Shown: piece after piece, positions 40,637 through 53,393 of the stretch
Layout of the letters: each line of letters begins with the position of its first letter
Position numbering within the stretch: the stretch's first letter is position 1
Assembly: GCF_032362555.1 (NCBI RefSeq)
Contig: NC_083516.1
Span: 4,923,001-4,987,000 of the forward strand
Length of the DNA stretch: 64,000 bases
Source of the DNA: Amyelois transitella
Taxonomy: Eukaryota > Arthropoda > Insecta > Lepidoptera > Pyralidae
Reading direction: 5' to 3'
The notes under the pieces: model-generated
What the model saw: the letters and a program-made list of their open reading frames with translations, nothing else
Database searches by the model: none
Told to the model about the DNA's origin: nothing
Position numbers and translations under genes: made by a program

Positions 40637-43600
40637 TTATTTTAGGGGACAAGTCTTAGCCCCATACTTTGGTGTAAGTTCAGAACTGTAGGGGTTTACT
40701 ATGAAAGTATCCTTCATTCTTCCGGCCATGTACGTAAAAAATATGTCCCTGTAAAAAATGCATACTGAAATAGGTAAAATCTTAGTGAGAAATGTAAGTA
40801 CATTTCTCAGTAAAGTAGGTATGTGAGGTAGCTTTGGTTTAATTTTATGGGTTCTTATTAGATACGTACTTATGCATCTATATAAATTAAAGTGAACAAA
40901 ATTTCAGCAACTATCATTATTTAAGTATGTTCGATCTACTTTTAGTGGTTAATAAGACTTAAGACAGCTTTTAAATCCATAGGTAAAAAACATGTCGGTG
41001 AACTTGGCATAATAACTTTCAGCATGTCAAAGTTTTGTAGAGTTCTATTCGCATCCGCAATATTTCTATAGTTCCTGATGGTTTTAAGAAAAAGTTCTAG
41101 CAAATATATATTTTTAAAATTTTTGAAAAAATGGTATGCTAACTATCCGGTAGCATATCAGTTCAGACCAATGCAATTTTACTGATTGTAAATTATTCAT
41201 TAGGATCACTCTTGTAATTCTAGGTATTTCTAACAAAAAGTTCTCGCTTATTTGCTTCGGAAAACATAATTATGGGAACCAGACGGTATGATTTTACAAA
41301 ATTGAATAATATTTTTTTACTATTACAGAATAAAAAACTTTCTCGTTTTAAATCTTGTAGGCCAATTCAAAATAAATATTGAAATAAAAAATGTGTGAGA
41401 ATAAAAACAAGCGTATGATGGATGAAAGTTTAATTTAACGGTATAAGATAAAATTCTTTAGTTAGTTAGTTTAACTAATAGTCTAGAAGTATAACTTATA
41501 AAAATCTAAAGCATAACAAATTTAACAATACAGAACTTTTTCTAAAAACCATCAGGAACTATGGAACTATTGTGGATGCGAATAGAACTCTTACAAAACT
41601 TTGATTTGCCGGAAGTTGTTATGCCAACTTCACGCACACGGTACGAACGCCCTCCAAAACCTCACGACACGCCATGGTATGGTCATTGCCCAGGCAAGGA
41701 GGGAATTCGTAAGTAATAAGTTTATCGCACATTTTTCTCTTTCTAAAGCAACTTACAGGAAAGGTTTATTCGGATAAGCGTCGTACTTCATCGTGGGCCA
41801 CCACAAACGTGTTTGGTGAACTTGCTTCAATCTATTTCTTGTTGAGAAATCATTCAATAAGAATACGAACTGTAAACAAAAATATAACCCAATTCATCAC
41901 AACTTGTGATAAAAGTATGGATAATTGTTAAGATAATTTGTTTAGATTAATTAATTAATTTCTTTATTTATTGTTTTCTGTGTTTTCGTATTTGAATCTC
42001 TCGACCAATTTACGAGTATATGTATACGATATGTATGTAGTATTAAGAGTAAGTAGATAAAGTTCCGAAATAAAAATCAGACATCTTGAGTGGAAAACGT
42101 GAGAAAATCTCGTGTCTTCCATTTTCAGGAACAAATGATAATATAATATGGCTCTTTACAAACCAATTCTTGCACTTGTTTTCGATAGGCCCAATTCATT
42201 CGTTCCAAATGTTTCGCCGTGAATGGAATCCTGCCAGCTCGGGCTCGGAAGTCGACATGTTTTAAATCGAGCCATCTCCGCAGAGATATTAATTTCATTT
42301 GTTCTGAAAAAACCACGCGTATGCCACGTCACCTGCCACTGCTAAGATGTCAAAATTCCTAATAGATCTCAAGTAAACAAGAACTAAATCAATGTATGAT
42401 GTTAATATTTATGTGTCAACCTGGATGCGCTACTTGGTATAAACGATCCTCTTTGATACATATGAATCCTGCCTAGTTTAGCGGATTGGAAGTAGACAAA
42501 TTCAACCTTAGCTATGGCCATCGGACCTGCATTTTGCATTCATCAAAGTTATCCTAAATTGTCCCCTTACTTCTGCTAAAACAGCATCCTAAAATCTATC
42601 AAAATTATATTTGAAAATAAAAGCATTAACTTACTATGATCAACAGCAGTAAGATTGCCATTTATTCGTTTTCTTACCCACTCCTGTAGATTGTTTAATA
42701 AGTATGCTCTTGGTAAATGTGGTATTATTAAAGGTGTATCCGAGAGATCTGCTAAAAACGCCTGAAACATGTAAAACACTTTAAAAACCTACACACATTG
42801 TTTGCTCCATTATGAACATAGGGTTCAAATCAAATCATTTATTTGTTAGAATACAATTTTTACAATCAGATGGTCACGATATAATTAAGTACATGCATTC
42901 TGCCTTATAATCAGGCGTACAAATATTTGGATGTCAGTTATCTAAATCCTAATTTACAATCAGCGCTTAATTAAAATTCTGTTACAAATAAGTTAAATAA
43001 TTTAAAATGTCATCTTAATATCAATGTTAACTACAATAATATCACCGTTGGCGCCATTGGAAAAACTCATCAATAGTGTCAAAACATTTCTCTATGAGCC
43101 ACAACTTTAGTTCTTTTTGAAACTTTTTTATAGGAAGTATTTTGATATCGTTTGGAAGTGCATTGAATATCTTTCCACACATTGCATAGCAGCTTCAATC
43201 GTTTTAATAATAAATTCCGTTTTTTTATATTGATCACAAAACAAGTGACTAGAATAGATGATTATAGGATTATTTCAAAATTCTTCAGGATGTAGAAACC
43301 GGTGAAAACAATTAGAGCTTTAGACTATAGCAAATAATAACTATAGAAATGAAATACTTACAGCCAAGAGCTCTTTTACTTTTAGTCCAGAAACTGATAT
43401 TGTAGGCTGTGAATTTACCGGCTGTAAAATATGTAAATATTCGTTAATATAATTGGGCATTGGGTTAATAATTTATTGATTTGATACGGATACGAAAGAA
43501 CTATAATTTGATCTTCGTGCATAGTTTTTGTTTTCACTTCTTACTGAAAAAATAGCCTTACCAAATAGACCGTCTTAAAATCACATACAAACATAAAATC

Positions 43601-46600
43601 ACGCCTCTTTTCCGGAGGAGAAGCAGAACTACATATTTTCACTTTCTACAAGCTCTGCATACTTGTTTCGCTTCATCCACTTTCATAGTTCTCGCCAGCA
43701 CATCCCTGATTTCAATCAGGTACATTCGCCTAGACCTTCCCACTCTACGGTTCACACACTTTATTCACACTTCTTTTAATCGATTGTCGGAATCCTTTAT
43801 ACCGTTGGTTCTGCAGACTTGACAGCCAATCTGACTGTCTCTTTTACGAAGTCTTCCATTGGATCCATCTGGAAGACTTTGGCCTTGTCTATCCAAAAAG
43901 GTCCATGTTTACCAGCCGGATAGAAATATTTTTCAGCCGCTTTCCCTTCTTGGTGAAAGTCGTAAAGATGTCCGCATTTACATTTTGACTCTTGTATGTA
44001 GTCCATCACTGGTTTCTCCCTGATGGTGAATGTTCTTTTAGACAAATAAAAAATGCAGAAATGTTATTTATTGCTTTAACAATACACTTGTCACGCAATG
44101 TAACTAAAGTAATTGGTTCACACAAGACGTATACCAAATTTTAATTTTTTTTGCAACTTTCTTAATACTTACTTACTAATGTGAAACGTACGCATAAAAT
44201 ATAAAAAGCGATTTTTTTATAGGCATCTAACTGATGATGTTTCTAACAGGAATAGAACATTTACATACCTAACAACCTTGTTGACATATATTTTATTTTG
44301 CAATCACAAAGGAAACTGAGAGGCAAAATTGCGAATTTAATAAAATTGAAACTAAAGAGTAACCATTTAGCCAAACAGGTGCACTTGGCATCGCACTTTC
44401 TCTTCATGTCCCTAGGGAACTTCCAGAAACCAGCGATGGTAGTCACGAACTCCGCGCCCACGGCCACCACTCCAGCGTTGATCGGAATGTATCCCGTGGG
44501 AAGGATGGCAACGTCTATAAATAACCAATAGATCCTTATCAAACATGCTTGAAAACGCTCTATTCAGCATTGGAAGGAAAAGTAAGATTTATCTTTATAC
44601 AAACGCGTTGAAAGAAATTGTCGTCATTGTTTAACTCGTCGATTGCTACAACTTATACATTCATCCCTTCCTGCGTCCTTCAGTATTTGTGATGGAAAAA
44701 ATATTATATTTTAAATTAGAGCAGTAGGTTGACCGGACAAATCAATATGTTAAACGATTAGATTTGAAAATATTAAATTTGTTTTAATTTAAATAGAGCT
44801 TACATAAAATAAATATATCCTATACCTTTTTAAGTAATTTGAACTTTTTTATAATTTAAAGAAAACTTTCATATATGACTCAGATGTTTATCTCTTAAGT
44901 TCTGTGCTTACTCACCCAAATGGATAGGTAGACTGTTATATAATGCATTTAACATGTTGAAATAAAATTAAGCCTAATGACACATTTTTCATTTACTCTC
45001 AACCTAACTTATATTATAAATTCGAAAATAAGTTTGTTTTCTTCAAGCGATATCTACTGAAAAAATCTTAAAATGTTGCATATATATAATTTCTTAATAA
45101 GTCTCGAAAAGGATACAGGGTAAAAACTATAGTTCCCGTGGAATTTGAAAAAACCTATATAATTACTTTTGTAAGTGGCTCTAAATTCGCGTGGGCAAAG
45201 CTGCGGGTAACAGCTAGTTCTTATATAAAGAGTTGTAAAAAGTTTCTTATTTAAAGTCGTATAAAAAAATACCCACTAGCCAATAAGTAGTTGGGTCTTC
45301 CACCCGTGAATGAAACTCCAGCTACGTGAAACTGGACGTTTCTGTACGGAGTTTTATACTTCTGTTTTGCTTTTAACTTGAGCATTTTCAACTTGTTGAC
45401 GTAAGCTGCCATTTTAGGGTCGGTGTTTCCTGGAAACAGAAATTGAAATATTAATGAAACAATAGTGGCTTATTCCAGTCTTACCAACAAACCATTTGCT
45501 AGCTAACGAAAAGTATATACTTATTAGGAGGATGGAAGACGTAGCGAAATGTGACAAAAGGAATAGGCACATTCATCTAGTGCAAGTAGACATATCTTGA
45601 TCAAATTAAGGACGTCCTGGTGAAGGGTCAGGTCAAAAGTGCCCGAAACCGCCGAGCTTGCATGAAGAGAGTTATGAATGTGGATGAAGCAAAGGAAGTA
45701 TGCAGGGATCGTGGCAAGTGGAAAGAGGTAGTCTCTGCCTACCCCTCCGGGAAAGAGGCGTGAGTTTATGTATGTATGTATGTATCTAGTGCAAGTTTCC
45801 ATGCTGGTAGCGAAGAAAAAATATAAAAACTTATTTGAGTAGGTGGGCTATAAACCTATCTTTATCTGAATCTCAATTCAATCGTTAGAGATAAAAACGT
45901 GATAAATCTATACGTGCGTTTTACGAAGAGAATTTAATTACTCACGCAATGTACTCGGTGGTTCCCAGAATTTATAATTACACACCCTTTCCGATTGTTG
46001 TTCTTTCTTATTCCTCTCTTTTCTTTTTGCCATCTGAAAATATTTTGTATTTTGTCTTCTATTTATACCGCTAAATATTTAGATCCATATTCAAATATTA
46101 CGAGTATTTGATACTTTTGTCAATTTCCTATAGCATATGTTTATTGTATTATCATTGTTATGTGATTCTGTTATCCGGGGTTAGACGACATGAAGATCGT
46201 GCAAGAACTTAATTTTGCTTGGTAATAATTGAACCGTAAGAAAATATTGAGAAATATGAACTTTTAAGGAAAAAGAGTTTAAGGAAGGCGTCCGAGACAC
46301 AAGCACTTAAACCATTGGGAGGACCGATCTATTTTACCTGTTATTTTAAAAAGCTACAGAGAAACACCAAAATGGAAGTATTAAAAATAGTGTATACTTA
46401 CAAAGGAGAGATCCTTGCACAGAGCAGTGTAACTCTGAAAGAAAGAACAAGATTGACATTAAACAGTTTATATATTTTTATTTCTTAAAATTTCCTCATG
46501 AACTACTTTTATTTTCGCGCAAATATCTATTAATAAACACCGTAATTCGTTGGATTTAAAATTGAAGCAGACTAAGATTTGCTACGACGGTACCGGACTC

Positions 46601-49600
46601 GTAGTAGCTACGAACGTGGTCGCCACGATACTCGTAGCAACAGGGCTTAGATGTTATTAGCAATGTAACCCGAATAATTGTGTTTTATATTTTTTCGCTG
46701 AATAAGGTGAGCAGTTTAGTAAAGAAAATTGTCTGTACGCGTTACGAGTATACGAAAATAATTCAAGGGAGCCAAGTTTCAGGTAAAATATTGCATTAAA
46801 AATGAAGCTTTTGGAACGGGGTTAGTTCATGAAATAATTTTAAAATATTGTACCTCTTCGCTTCTTAAGCGAAATTTATAATCAAGTTCTGGTGGTGGCG
46901 GCGGTTCTTCATTACCAGAAGGGTGCTTGCAATAAAATGGTACATACATTTGCTGTAAATATTGACCGTATCGACAGTTTGGCGTGTAGCTCTTCTTTTG
47001 AGCTGAAATAATAAATCATCTCTTTTTTATCTCTTTTTTCTATTCTTTACAAAAAATTACTCATTATTAGAATGATTGTGAGGCTAGAATAAAATCTATA
47101 TCTATACTAGTACACACATAACAAAATTGTAACTGGTCGACGTCTGTACTCGAAAGACATTGCTTAAATATCTATGAGACCCACAGAAGACAAAATATAT
47201 AATTTTGGATTTATAATGATTTGTCTGTGTTTGTACTCGCATTACGTGAAAACTTATTGCTCCGTTTTAAATTGGGGTTTTAAGTCTAATCCAAGTTTCT
47301 TAGATAAGTTAAGCTTGGTCCAACTTAGAAACTGGTATACAACATTTTCTTCCCCCATCCCTCTGAGAGGACAGTACAGGGGGTCAGCTTTTCTGTATTG
47401 AAATTGTTAGTGAAGGTTTTTGCCGAACGAAGTCGTAAATAAATAGGTACGAATAGATCTAAACAAATAGTTACGTTTCGGTGGTGGCGGTGGCGGGCGT
47501 TTCTTAAGCTTCACCAATTTCTCCAGCCTACTTATACACTCCTCTAAGTCGATGCATACTAGAGACGACAACATAATCATTGCGTTCATGCTGTACGCTG
47601 TAATATACCAAGATTAACAAAATAACTGAAACATATCTAAGTTATGAGGAAATAAAATAAGTGTCATAATATGTTATATGTGTAGGTTCCCTAACTATGT
47701 TTTGCCTCACCGTAAGATACCGTAATAAATATTTCGTTATTATTTGTCATTTAAACAAATTCCTCTTTAATGTAAATCCCTGCCAATCTAAGGTCTGCCG
47801 CGCCGATGGATGCATGGCTAGGGGCGAGCCTAGTCTCGAGCGTGCCACTTCCGCCATGGGGTTGGGCGACCCCCAGGTAATGGCTAGCCTTACCCTGGCA
47901 TGCGGGGCTCTGCTGGGGCGGACAAAATTTTTCCCTAGCGTCTCGTGGGAATCGCATGGATGCAAATTTTTTTTTGAAAGAGCACCTAGATGGCGGCGAT
48001 GGTGTCCGCACCCCATCACGTCTCGTTCCCGGCGGGAGCGGTATGCGGTCTGCTGAAAGCCGCTTTGCGACGATGAATGTAAGAGGAGGAATGAAGGATA
48101 AGATTGAGGAAGTATGCCAGATGATGGATGAAAGACGTTTGGATGTGTTGTGCGTGAATGAAACGAAGCGGAAAGGATGCGACGCGACGCAGCACGGCCC
48201 TTACACGGCGTATTGGTCTGGAATTTCCAGTACCAGCCGAGGCTGTCAAGGGGTCGGTCTAATTCTTTCTGCACGAATGGCTGAGTGCGTGAATGAGTAT
48301 GAGTGTGTCAGCCCTCGTCTTCTATGGATTAGGCTGAAAGTTGGAATCACTCGGATCTTCGTTCTAGGTGTTTATGCACCTTGGGATGTGGGTTCGAGGG
48401 GTACAACATCAGCAAAAAGCGAAAACGAGGAGTTCTGGAATAGTGTAAGAGAAGTATTGAAAGTTACCAAGCCAAATGAGAAGATTATTATGTTAGGTGA
48501 TTTTAATGGATGGGTGGGTGTAAAGCGTGATGGATATGAAAAGGTGCTTGGTGCGTTTGGTGACGAAAAGGTGAATGATAATGGAAGAAGTGTATTAGAA
48601 ATTTGTCTAGAGTGGCATCTTTTTGTGTCGAACTCAATGTTTCAACATAAAGAGATCCACACCTACACAAGAGTGGAAGGTATTTTAAAAAGTATGATAG
48701 ACTTTGTGATTGTAGATGAAAGATTGAAGAACAAAGTGCTGGATACCCGTGCATATCGCGGTGCTGGCATTGACTCGGACCATTTACTGGTGATATCCCG
48801 GATAAGGGGTATCTTCAATCGCTGGCGGCACAGGGTAAGGGAGCAAACCAGCGCTTTGGAAAGAGTAAAAGTAGAAAATTTGCAAGATATGGATGTAGGT
48901 AAGAAGTATATTAATAGACTGAAGGATGAATTTGAAGATTTAGAGGAAATGAGCGATATTGAAGATGGATGGAAGGAATTTAAAGAAAGAATTGTGAAAG
49001 TAGCTGTTGAAGTGTGTGGTGTAAGTAGAAGAAGGAAAGGAAAAAATCACAAAAATGCGTGGATGAGTAAAGATGTGCAAGAACTTGTGCGATTAAAGAA
49101 GAAAGCATGGCTGGATTTGTTAGCAGCAAAAGCTAACTTAAGAATGCAAGAGGTTATAGATGAAGATGTGAATGAAGCACGTAAGGAATATAAGAAAATG
49201 AAAGATTTGGTTAAGAAAGCTGTGATTAGAAAGAAAGAAGAGTATAAAGAGGATTTTGATAAAAGGCTATCAGAAGACTTTCAGTCAAATCTGAAAGTAT
49301 TCTGGAAATCCGTAAGGTCAGCCCGAGGAAATACTATAACCAGAGAGCTGACTAGGATCAGATGCCAGGATGGTAGCGTTGTGAAAGGAGAAGAATGTGT
49401 ACTAAAGATATGGAAGGACTATTTTGAAAGTTTATTTGAAAAAAAGGAAGGAAATAAGAAAGATTTCTGCTATAGCGAAGAAAAAGAGAATGAGATGGAA
49501 GGCGAAATTGAAATGTTCGAAATTGTGGAAGCACTTAAGAGTATGAAAGCGGGAAAGGCTGCTGGGTGTGATAGAGTGTCGGTCGAGATGCTTAAAGCAG

Positions 49601-52262
49601 GAAAAGGCGTAGTAGCTAGTCAGTTGTACTGCCTTTTCAATTTGTGTTGGAGAAGCGGCCGAGTACCAAAAGATTGGTGTAAGGCTGTTATCGTGCCACT
49701 TTACAAAGGAAAAGGGTCACAGCTGGACTGCAAAAATTATCGTGGTATAAGCCTGCTTAGCGTCGTCGGCAAATTGTATGCTAAGGTATTGATTAATAGA
49801 GTCAGGAATGAAACTGATGACAAAATATGGGATGCTCAAGCGGGATTTCGAAAGGGAATGGGATGTACTGATCAGGTCTTTTCCTTGCGGTGCATAGCCG
49901 AAAAGTTTTTGGCCAAGAGTCAAAAAGTCTATTGCACATTCGTAGATCTGGAAAAGGCCTATGACAGAGTTGAGAGGAATGAATTGTGGTCAGCACTTTC
50001 TATGCATGGGGTGAGCAGTCTCTTAATACGAGCACTGAAATCCTTATAATATGAGGATTCGAGTGCTTGTGTCAGGATAAACGGAGCGCACACTGAGTGG
50101 TTTAAGATTGAGAAAGGCGTTAGGCAAGGATGTGTTGCGTCACCGTGGCTGTTCAACCTATTTATGGATAGCTGTTTGACAGATTTGAAAGAGTCTAAAA
50201 GTGGATTAAGGATGAATGAGTTACTCGTCAAATGTCTGCTCTATGCCGACGATCAGGTTATACTGGCGTCATCAGCGGAGGAGTTACAGGAGATGGTAAA
50301 CTGTATGCATGAAGCTTTAAAAGAGAAAGGAATGAAAGTGAACGTAAGTAAAACTAAAACACTGGTTTTTGAAATGGAGAAAGAAATGACAGCATGTAAT
50401 ATTTTGATTGGAGGAGAAAAAGTGGAGCAAGTGAAAGAGTTTGTATATCTAGGATCAAAGTTTACATCAGATGGCAAGTATGATAGTGATATTGAAAGGA
50501 GAGTGAACGCGGGGAACATGGTGAATGGAGCTTTGCATGCCTTTATGAGCAGTCAGAAACTATCCAAAAAGGCTCGACTGGCTGTGCACAGGGGCGTGTT
50601 GGTCCCGACATTAATGTATGGGAGTGAAAGTTGGGTATGGCAAAAGAAGCATGAAAGCAGAATAAATGCAGTGGAAATGAGAGCGTTAAGGAGTATGATG
50701 GGTGTGAAATTGAGTGACAGGATAAGGAACAGCGTGATAAGGGAATGTTGTGATGTGAAAGAAGATGTAGTTACAGGAATAGAAAAGGGTATGTTAAGAT
50801 GGTTCGGTCATGTGGAGAGGATGAATGAAAGCAGGTTGACTAAGCAGATATACAAGGAGAGTGTGGAGGGAAAGGTCGGAGTGGGAAGACCTAGACGAAC
50901 GTATCTTGATCAAATTAAGGACGTCCTGGTAAAGGGTCAGGTCAAAAGTACCCGAAACCGCCGAGCTTGTATGAAGAGAGTTATGAATGTGGACGAAGCG
51001 AAAGAAGTATGCAGAGATCGTGGCAAGTGGAAAGAGGTAGTCTCTGCCTACCCCTCCGGGAAAGAGGCGTGATTTTATGTATGTATGTATGTACAAATAC
51101 CCTTATGTTGTTACGATATTGTATGCCCCAGTTATGATAGCTTAATAGCCACATATAATAGTGTAATTAATAAATACATACATACTTAAAATCAGGATCA
51201 TTTTCCCGGAGGGGTGGGCAGAGACTACATCTTTCCACTTGCCACGATAATACTTCATTAATTTCCTTTAATTACTCACATTAAAATACCTACATACTAT
51301 ACTTTTATCTATTTTTATACTCACTTGTTCTTGCCTCACTGGGCGGAGATTTGTATAACGCGGTATAAAGATTCCAAATAAAAATACCCGCGTCTTCGAC
51401 ACTTTCTAACATGGCTTTCATGAGCATGTTTTTAGATATCTTCAAGGTAATACCAAGGTCTGATAAGGATTTCCGAGTCCGACTAGGCAGGTCCTCAAGT
51501 AAATCCTGATGGATGCTAGCCTTCAAACCAGCTAGGACTTGCCGTTGGGCATTCGAAAGTTCCATATACCATGGAGGCCCAGCTTCATAATTAAGCCTTC
51601 TTAGTTTTCTTTTTTCTATAATTATGAAAACGTAGTTAATTTACAAATAAGGACAAATAAATCACAAAATATAGGTAGCGACCTTGAAAGTACTCCAAAA
51701 ACACTTATTTATAAAATAGTTTAACAAATTAGCTATTTCTAGTTCTAGATATGTCATCGTGTCGAAATCAAATCGAACTAAATTTGGCTCGTGGGGTGTA
51801 CGTTCTAGACAAATAAAAAACTGGGATGATATAAAAAAATCCATAAAAACACAAGTATTCTCCACGTCCATGCGGAAAACCGTCTTTTGACTTTTTAGCC
51901 ATACTGTTACTGATTCTTTGTAAGACATAACCATAAATGTACCTTCGCAGTGATAATGATACTTCAAATCTTTTAAATACTTAAGCCATTCTCCCACTTT
52001 CTCATTGTATGGTTTCTTATCGAGATTCGCTACCATTTCCTTTTCTAAATAGACCCATGGCGGATCTTTTTTGGGATCGTATAAGAACTAAAATAATCAA
52101 AACATTTATTTATTATGCGTCAGTCATGTTATCACATTTTTGTTTTAGAGCATACTTTGAGTAAACCATTCCTTACTGCACATTAAGTTAATTTATACAG
52201 AAATTTTGTCTTACCTTTTTTTCTAAGAATTTTTGCACTGTAGGCATTTTAAATTTCCCCAT
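40637..52262 (-). CDS. Uncharacterised insect protein, 649 aa, 15 coding exons (left paralog)
   Basis: Exons, 5' to 3' on the minus strand: 52215-52262, 51943-52087, 51325-51615, 47475-47597, 46854-47002, 46402-46434, 45946-46033, 45277-45429, 44364-44514, 43803-44019, 43362-43421, 42635-42761, 42164-42303, 41757-41869, 40637-40748. All introns are GT-AG and the frame stays open. The start is ATG 52262 (MGKFKMPTVQKFL); the same start is used by the paralog. No signal peptide or membrane helix. A Pro-rich stretch is at about 198-203. Cysteines C384, C388, C390, C407, C409 and H411 (CDAKCTC, CKCGH) could bind metal. The C-terminal part has SLRRWLDLKHVDFRARAG and RLWWPTMK. It recalls proteins I know as DUF4770/DUF4771, often testis-expressed; this is unverified. 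An RTE LINE sits in intron 3. Confidence 0.85.
40990..41640. mobile_element. MITE with roughly 100-bp inverted ends, in the last intron
   Basis: The left end (AACTTGGCATAATAACTTTC, then TCAAAGTTTTGTAGAGTTCT) is mirrored at 41520-41640 with scattered differences. There is no coding capacity, and the target duplication is unclear. Confidence 0.65.
42815..43195 (-). mobile_element. LINE 3' end in an intron
   Basis: The minus strand encodes FNALPNDIKILPIKKFQKEL and LIEKCFDTIDEFF, the RT C-terminal helix typical of jockey/CR1 LINEs. It ends in an A-rich tail near 42820. Confidence 0.6.
43566..43790 (-). mobile_element. RTE 3'-end fragment next to a splice donor
   Basis: The reverse complement reads the RTE C-terminus (GRSRRMYLIEIRDVLARTMK-like) and ends CGGAAAAGAGGCGTGATTTT plus an (ATGT)-like tail. 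Its 5' edge is within about 15-30 bp of the donor of the exon ending at 43803. Confidence 0.75.
44990..45218 (+). mobile_element. Helitron 3' part in an intron
   Basis: Decayed leader sequence, then GGGCAAAGCTGCGGGTAACA with a GCTG/CAGC hairpin and CTAG at the end, followed by T. Confidence 0.55.
45540..45790 (+). mobile_element. RTE 3'-end fragment
   Basis: About 95% like 50905-51094 by eye, from 'gatcaaattaaggacgtcct' through the stop to (ATGT)n. Confidence 0.85.
47785..51094 (+). mobile_element. Nearly full-length RTE LINE inside the host gene, antisense
   Basis: A GC-richer 5' region (47785-47955), a long ORF and an (ATGT)n tail at 51078-51094. It lies in intron 3 of the left paralog, in opposite orientation, and largely accounts for that intron's length. 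Confidence 0.88.
47956..51072 (+). pseudogene. RTE endonuclease-reverse transcriptase ORF with one in-frame stop
   Basis: One frame of about 1038 codons is broken only by TAA at 50047-50049 (codon 698). The APE endonuclease occupies about 35-280: MNVRGG, LCVNETK, GVYAPWD, LGDFNGWVG, IDFVIVDE, DSDHLLV. RT motifs: KNYRGISLLSV, QAGFRKGMGCTD, FVDLEKAYDRV (motif A), GVRQGCVASP (B), YADD (C, near 50241). The C-terminal region has YGSESWVWQKKHE and RWFGHVERM. The enzyme nicks target DNA and primes reverse transcription there. The stop falls between motifs A and B and would remove the catalytic YADD. Otherwise all motifs are kept, so the insertion is recent. Confidence 0.92.
51175..51245 (-). mobile_element. 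RTE tail fragment, reversed
   Basis: (ATGT)n tail and CCGGAGGGGTGGGCAGAGAC, the reverse of the RTE end, within 80 bp of the exon at 51325. Confidence 0.75.
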
Positions 52263-53393
52263 TGTAAAAAAATACTGACAATTTACACGAAAATTAATAA
52301 AATAACTTAAATTTTGATAATAATGGCTAATCAAAATTATAATTTCGAATTTTGACTTCACATGGTCAAAGATGACCTAAGAAATAATCAAAAGAAATAA
52401 TGATGTCAATTAACAACGTGCCTCGTGTTTTTTTTTTGTTTTCTTCTTTTGCATAAACTAAGAGTGGCCAGTTAATTTTTGATAGTAGGTACCTATCCTA
52501 TCAAAACTATAGGTAGGGTATGTTATGTAATCCAAATTATCCTACCTGAAACTGTTTCTTAATGATGACTTTCTATCACCGTTGCAAAATTCGTTAGCAA
52601 TAAAACTAATGAAAGTGCCTTTATCATTCAAAGAAAGTCACTTGAATATAGCCCTGATAGGATTCAAATCTTGAAACGGAATTACTGGAACGTGTCGACA
52701 TTCTACTCGCCAAGGAACTTATATAGGTTTCAAAAAAAAACTTTTTTGTTCCCTCTATTTGTAATGAGTAAACTCAAAATATTTTGGTTGGAATTTGATA
52801 AAATTGCTTTTGCTGAGAACGTGCCATTTTCCTCTCTTATGTAAATAAGTACTTACTGTATATTTTATGTTAGCTAAACGACTGTCCTTTTGAACACGGG
52901 AAATTTTATGCTGGTTTATTTTTTTGCAATTTGAGTTTACCTACCTACTTACTATATCAGAGAAAATCGTACAACTGTGAATAATCATTTATTTCTTATA
53001 GCTGTTTTACAAAAACTATATCACATTTTTTAACAATTTCAATATTCTGATTGACGTTACAAACTTCTACTCTTACAACGCGTGATATTAAATAGTTCTA
53101 AACTTGGAAATAAATATCAATTGCTTTTGACTTTACTATTTTGTCCAAATTTCTAAAATACATCATGCTATCTTTAAAACTGTAACATTTTTTAAAATAA
53201 TATGCAGTCAATATTTAAGTTATTTTCCAACTTAGGCATTAACAAAAACAATAATATACCTACATGCACCAACTTCACAAAAATTCACAAAACTACAACA
53301 TATATTTACATTATTAAAAAAAAAAACACAGAATATAAAAATAGTACATAAAAGGACAAATTGAAAAATTTTTACTCGGGGCAGAGTTAACCG
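52263..53393. other. Intergenic region between the two paralogs
   Basis: 1.1 kb of AT-rich sequence between the start of the left gene and the stop of the right gene. It must hold the promoter of the left gene and the 3' end of the right gene. No TE and no clear promoter motif recognised. Confidence 0.5.

Noticed and set aside
46575-46640. Repeated GCTACGA/TCGTAGC motifs in an intron
   Set aside because: Short and imperfect, with no second copy in the window. Not enough to call an element.
47697-48056. Frames overlapping the RTE 5' end on both strands
   Set aside because: The endonuclease frame starting at 47956 explains the region. The others lack motifs.
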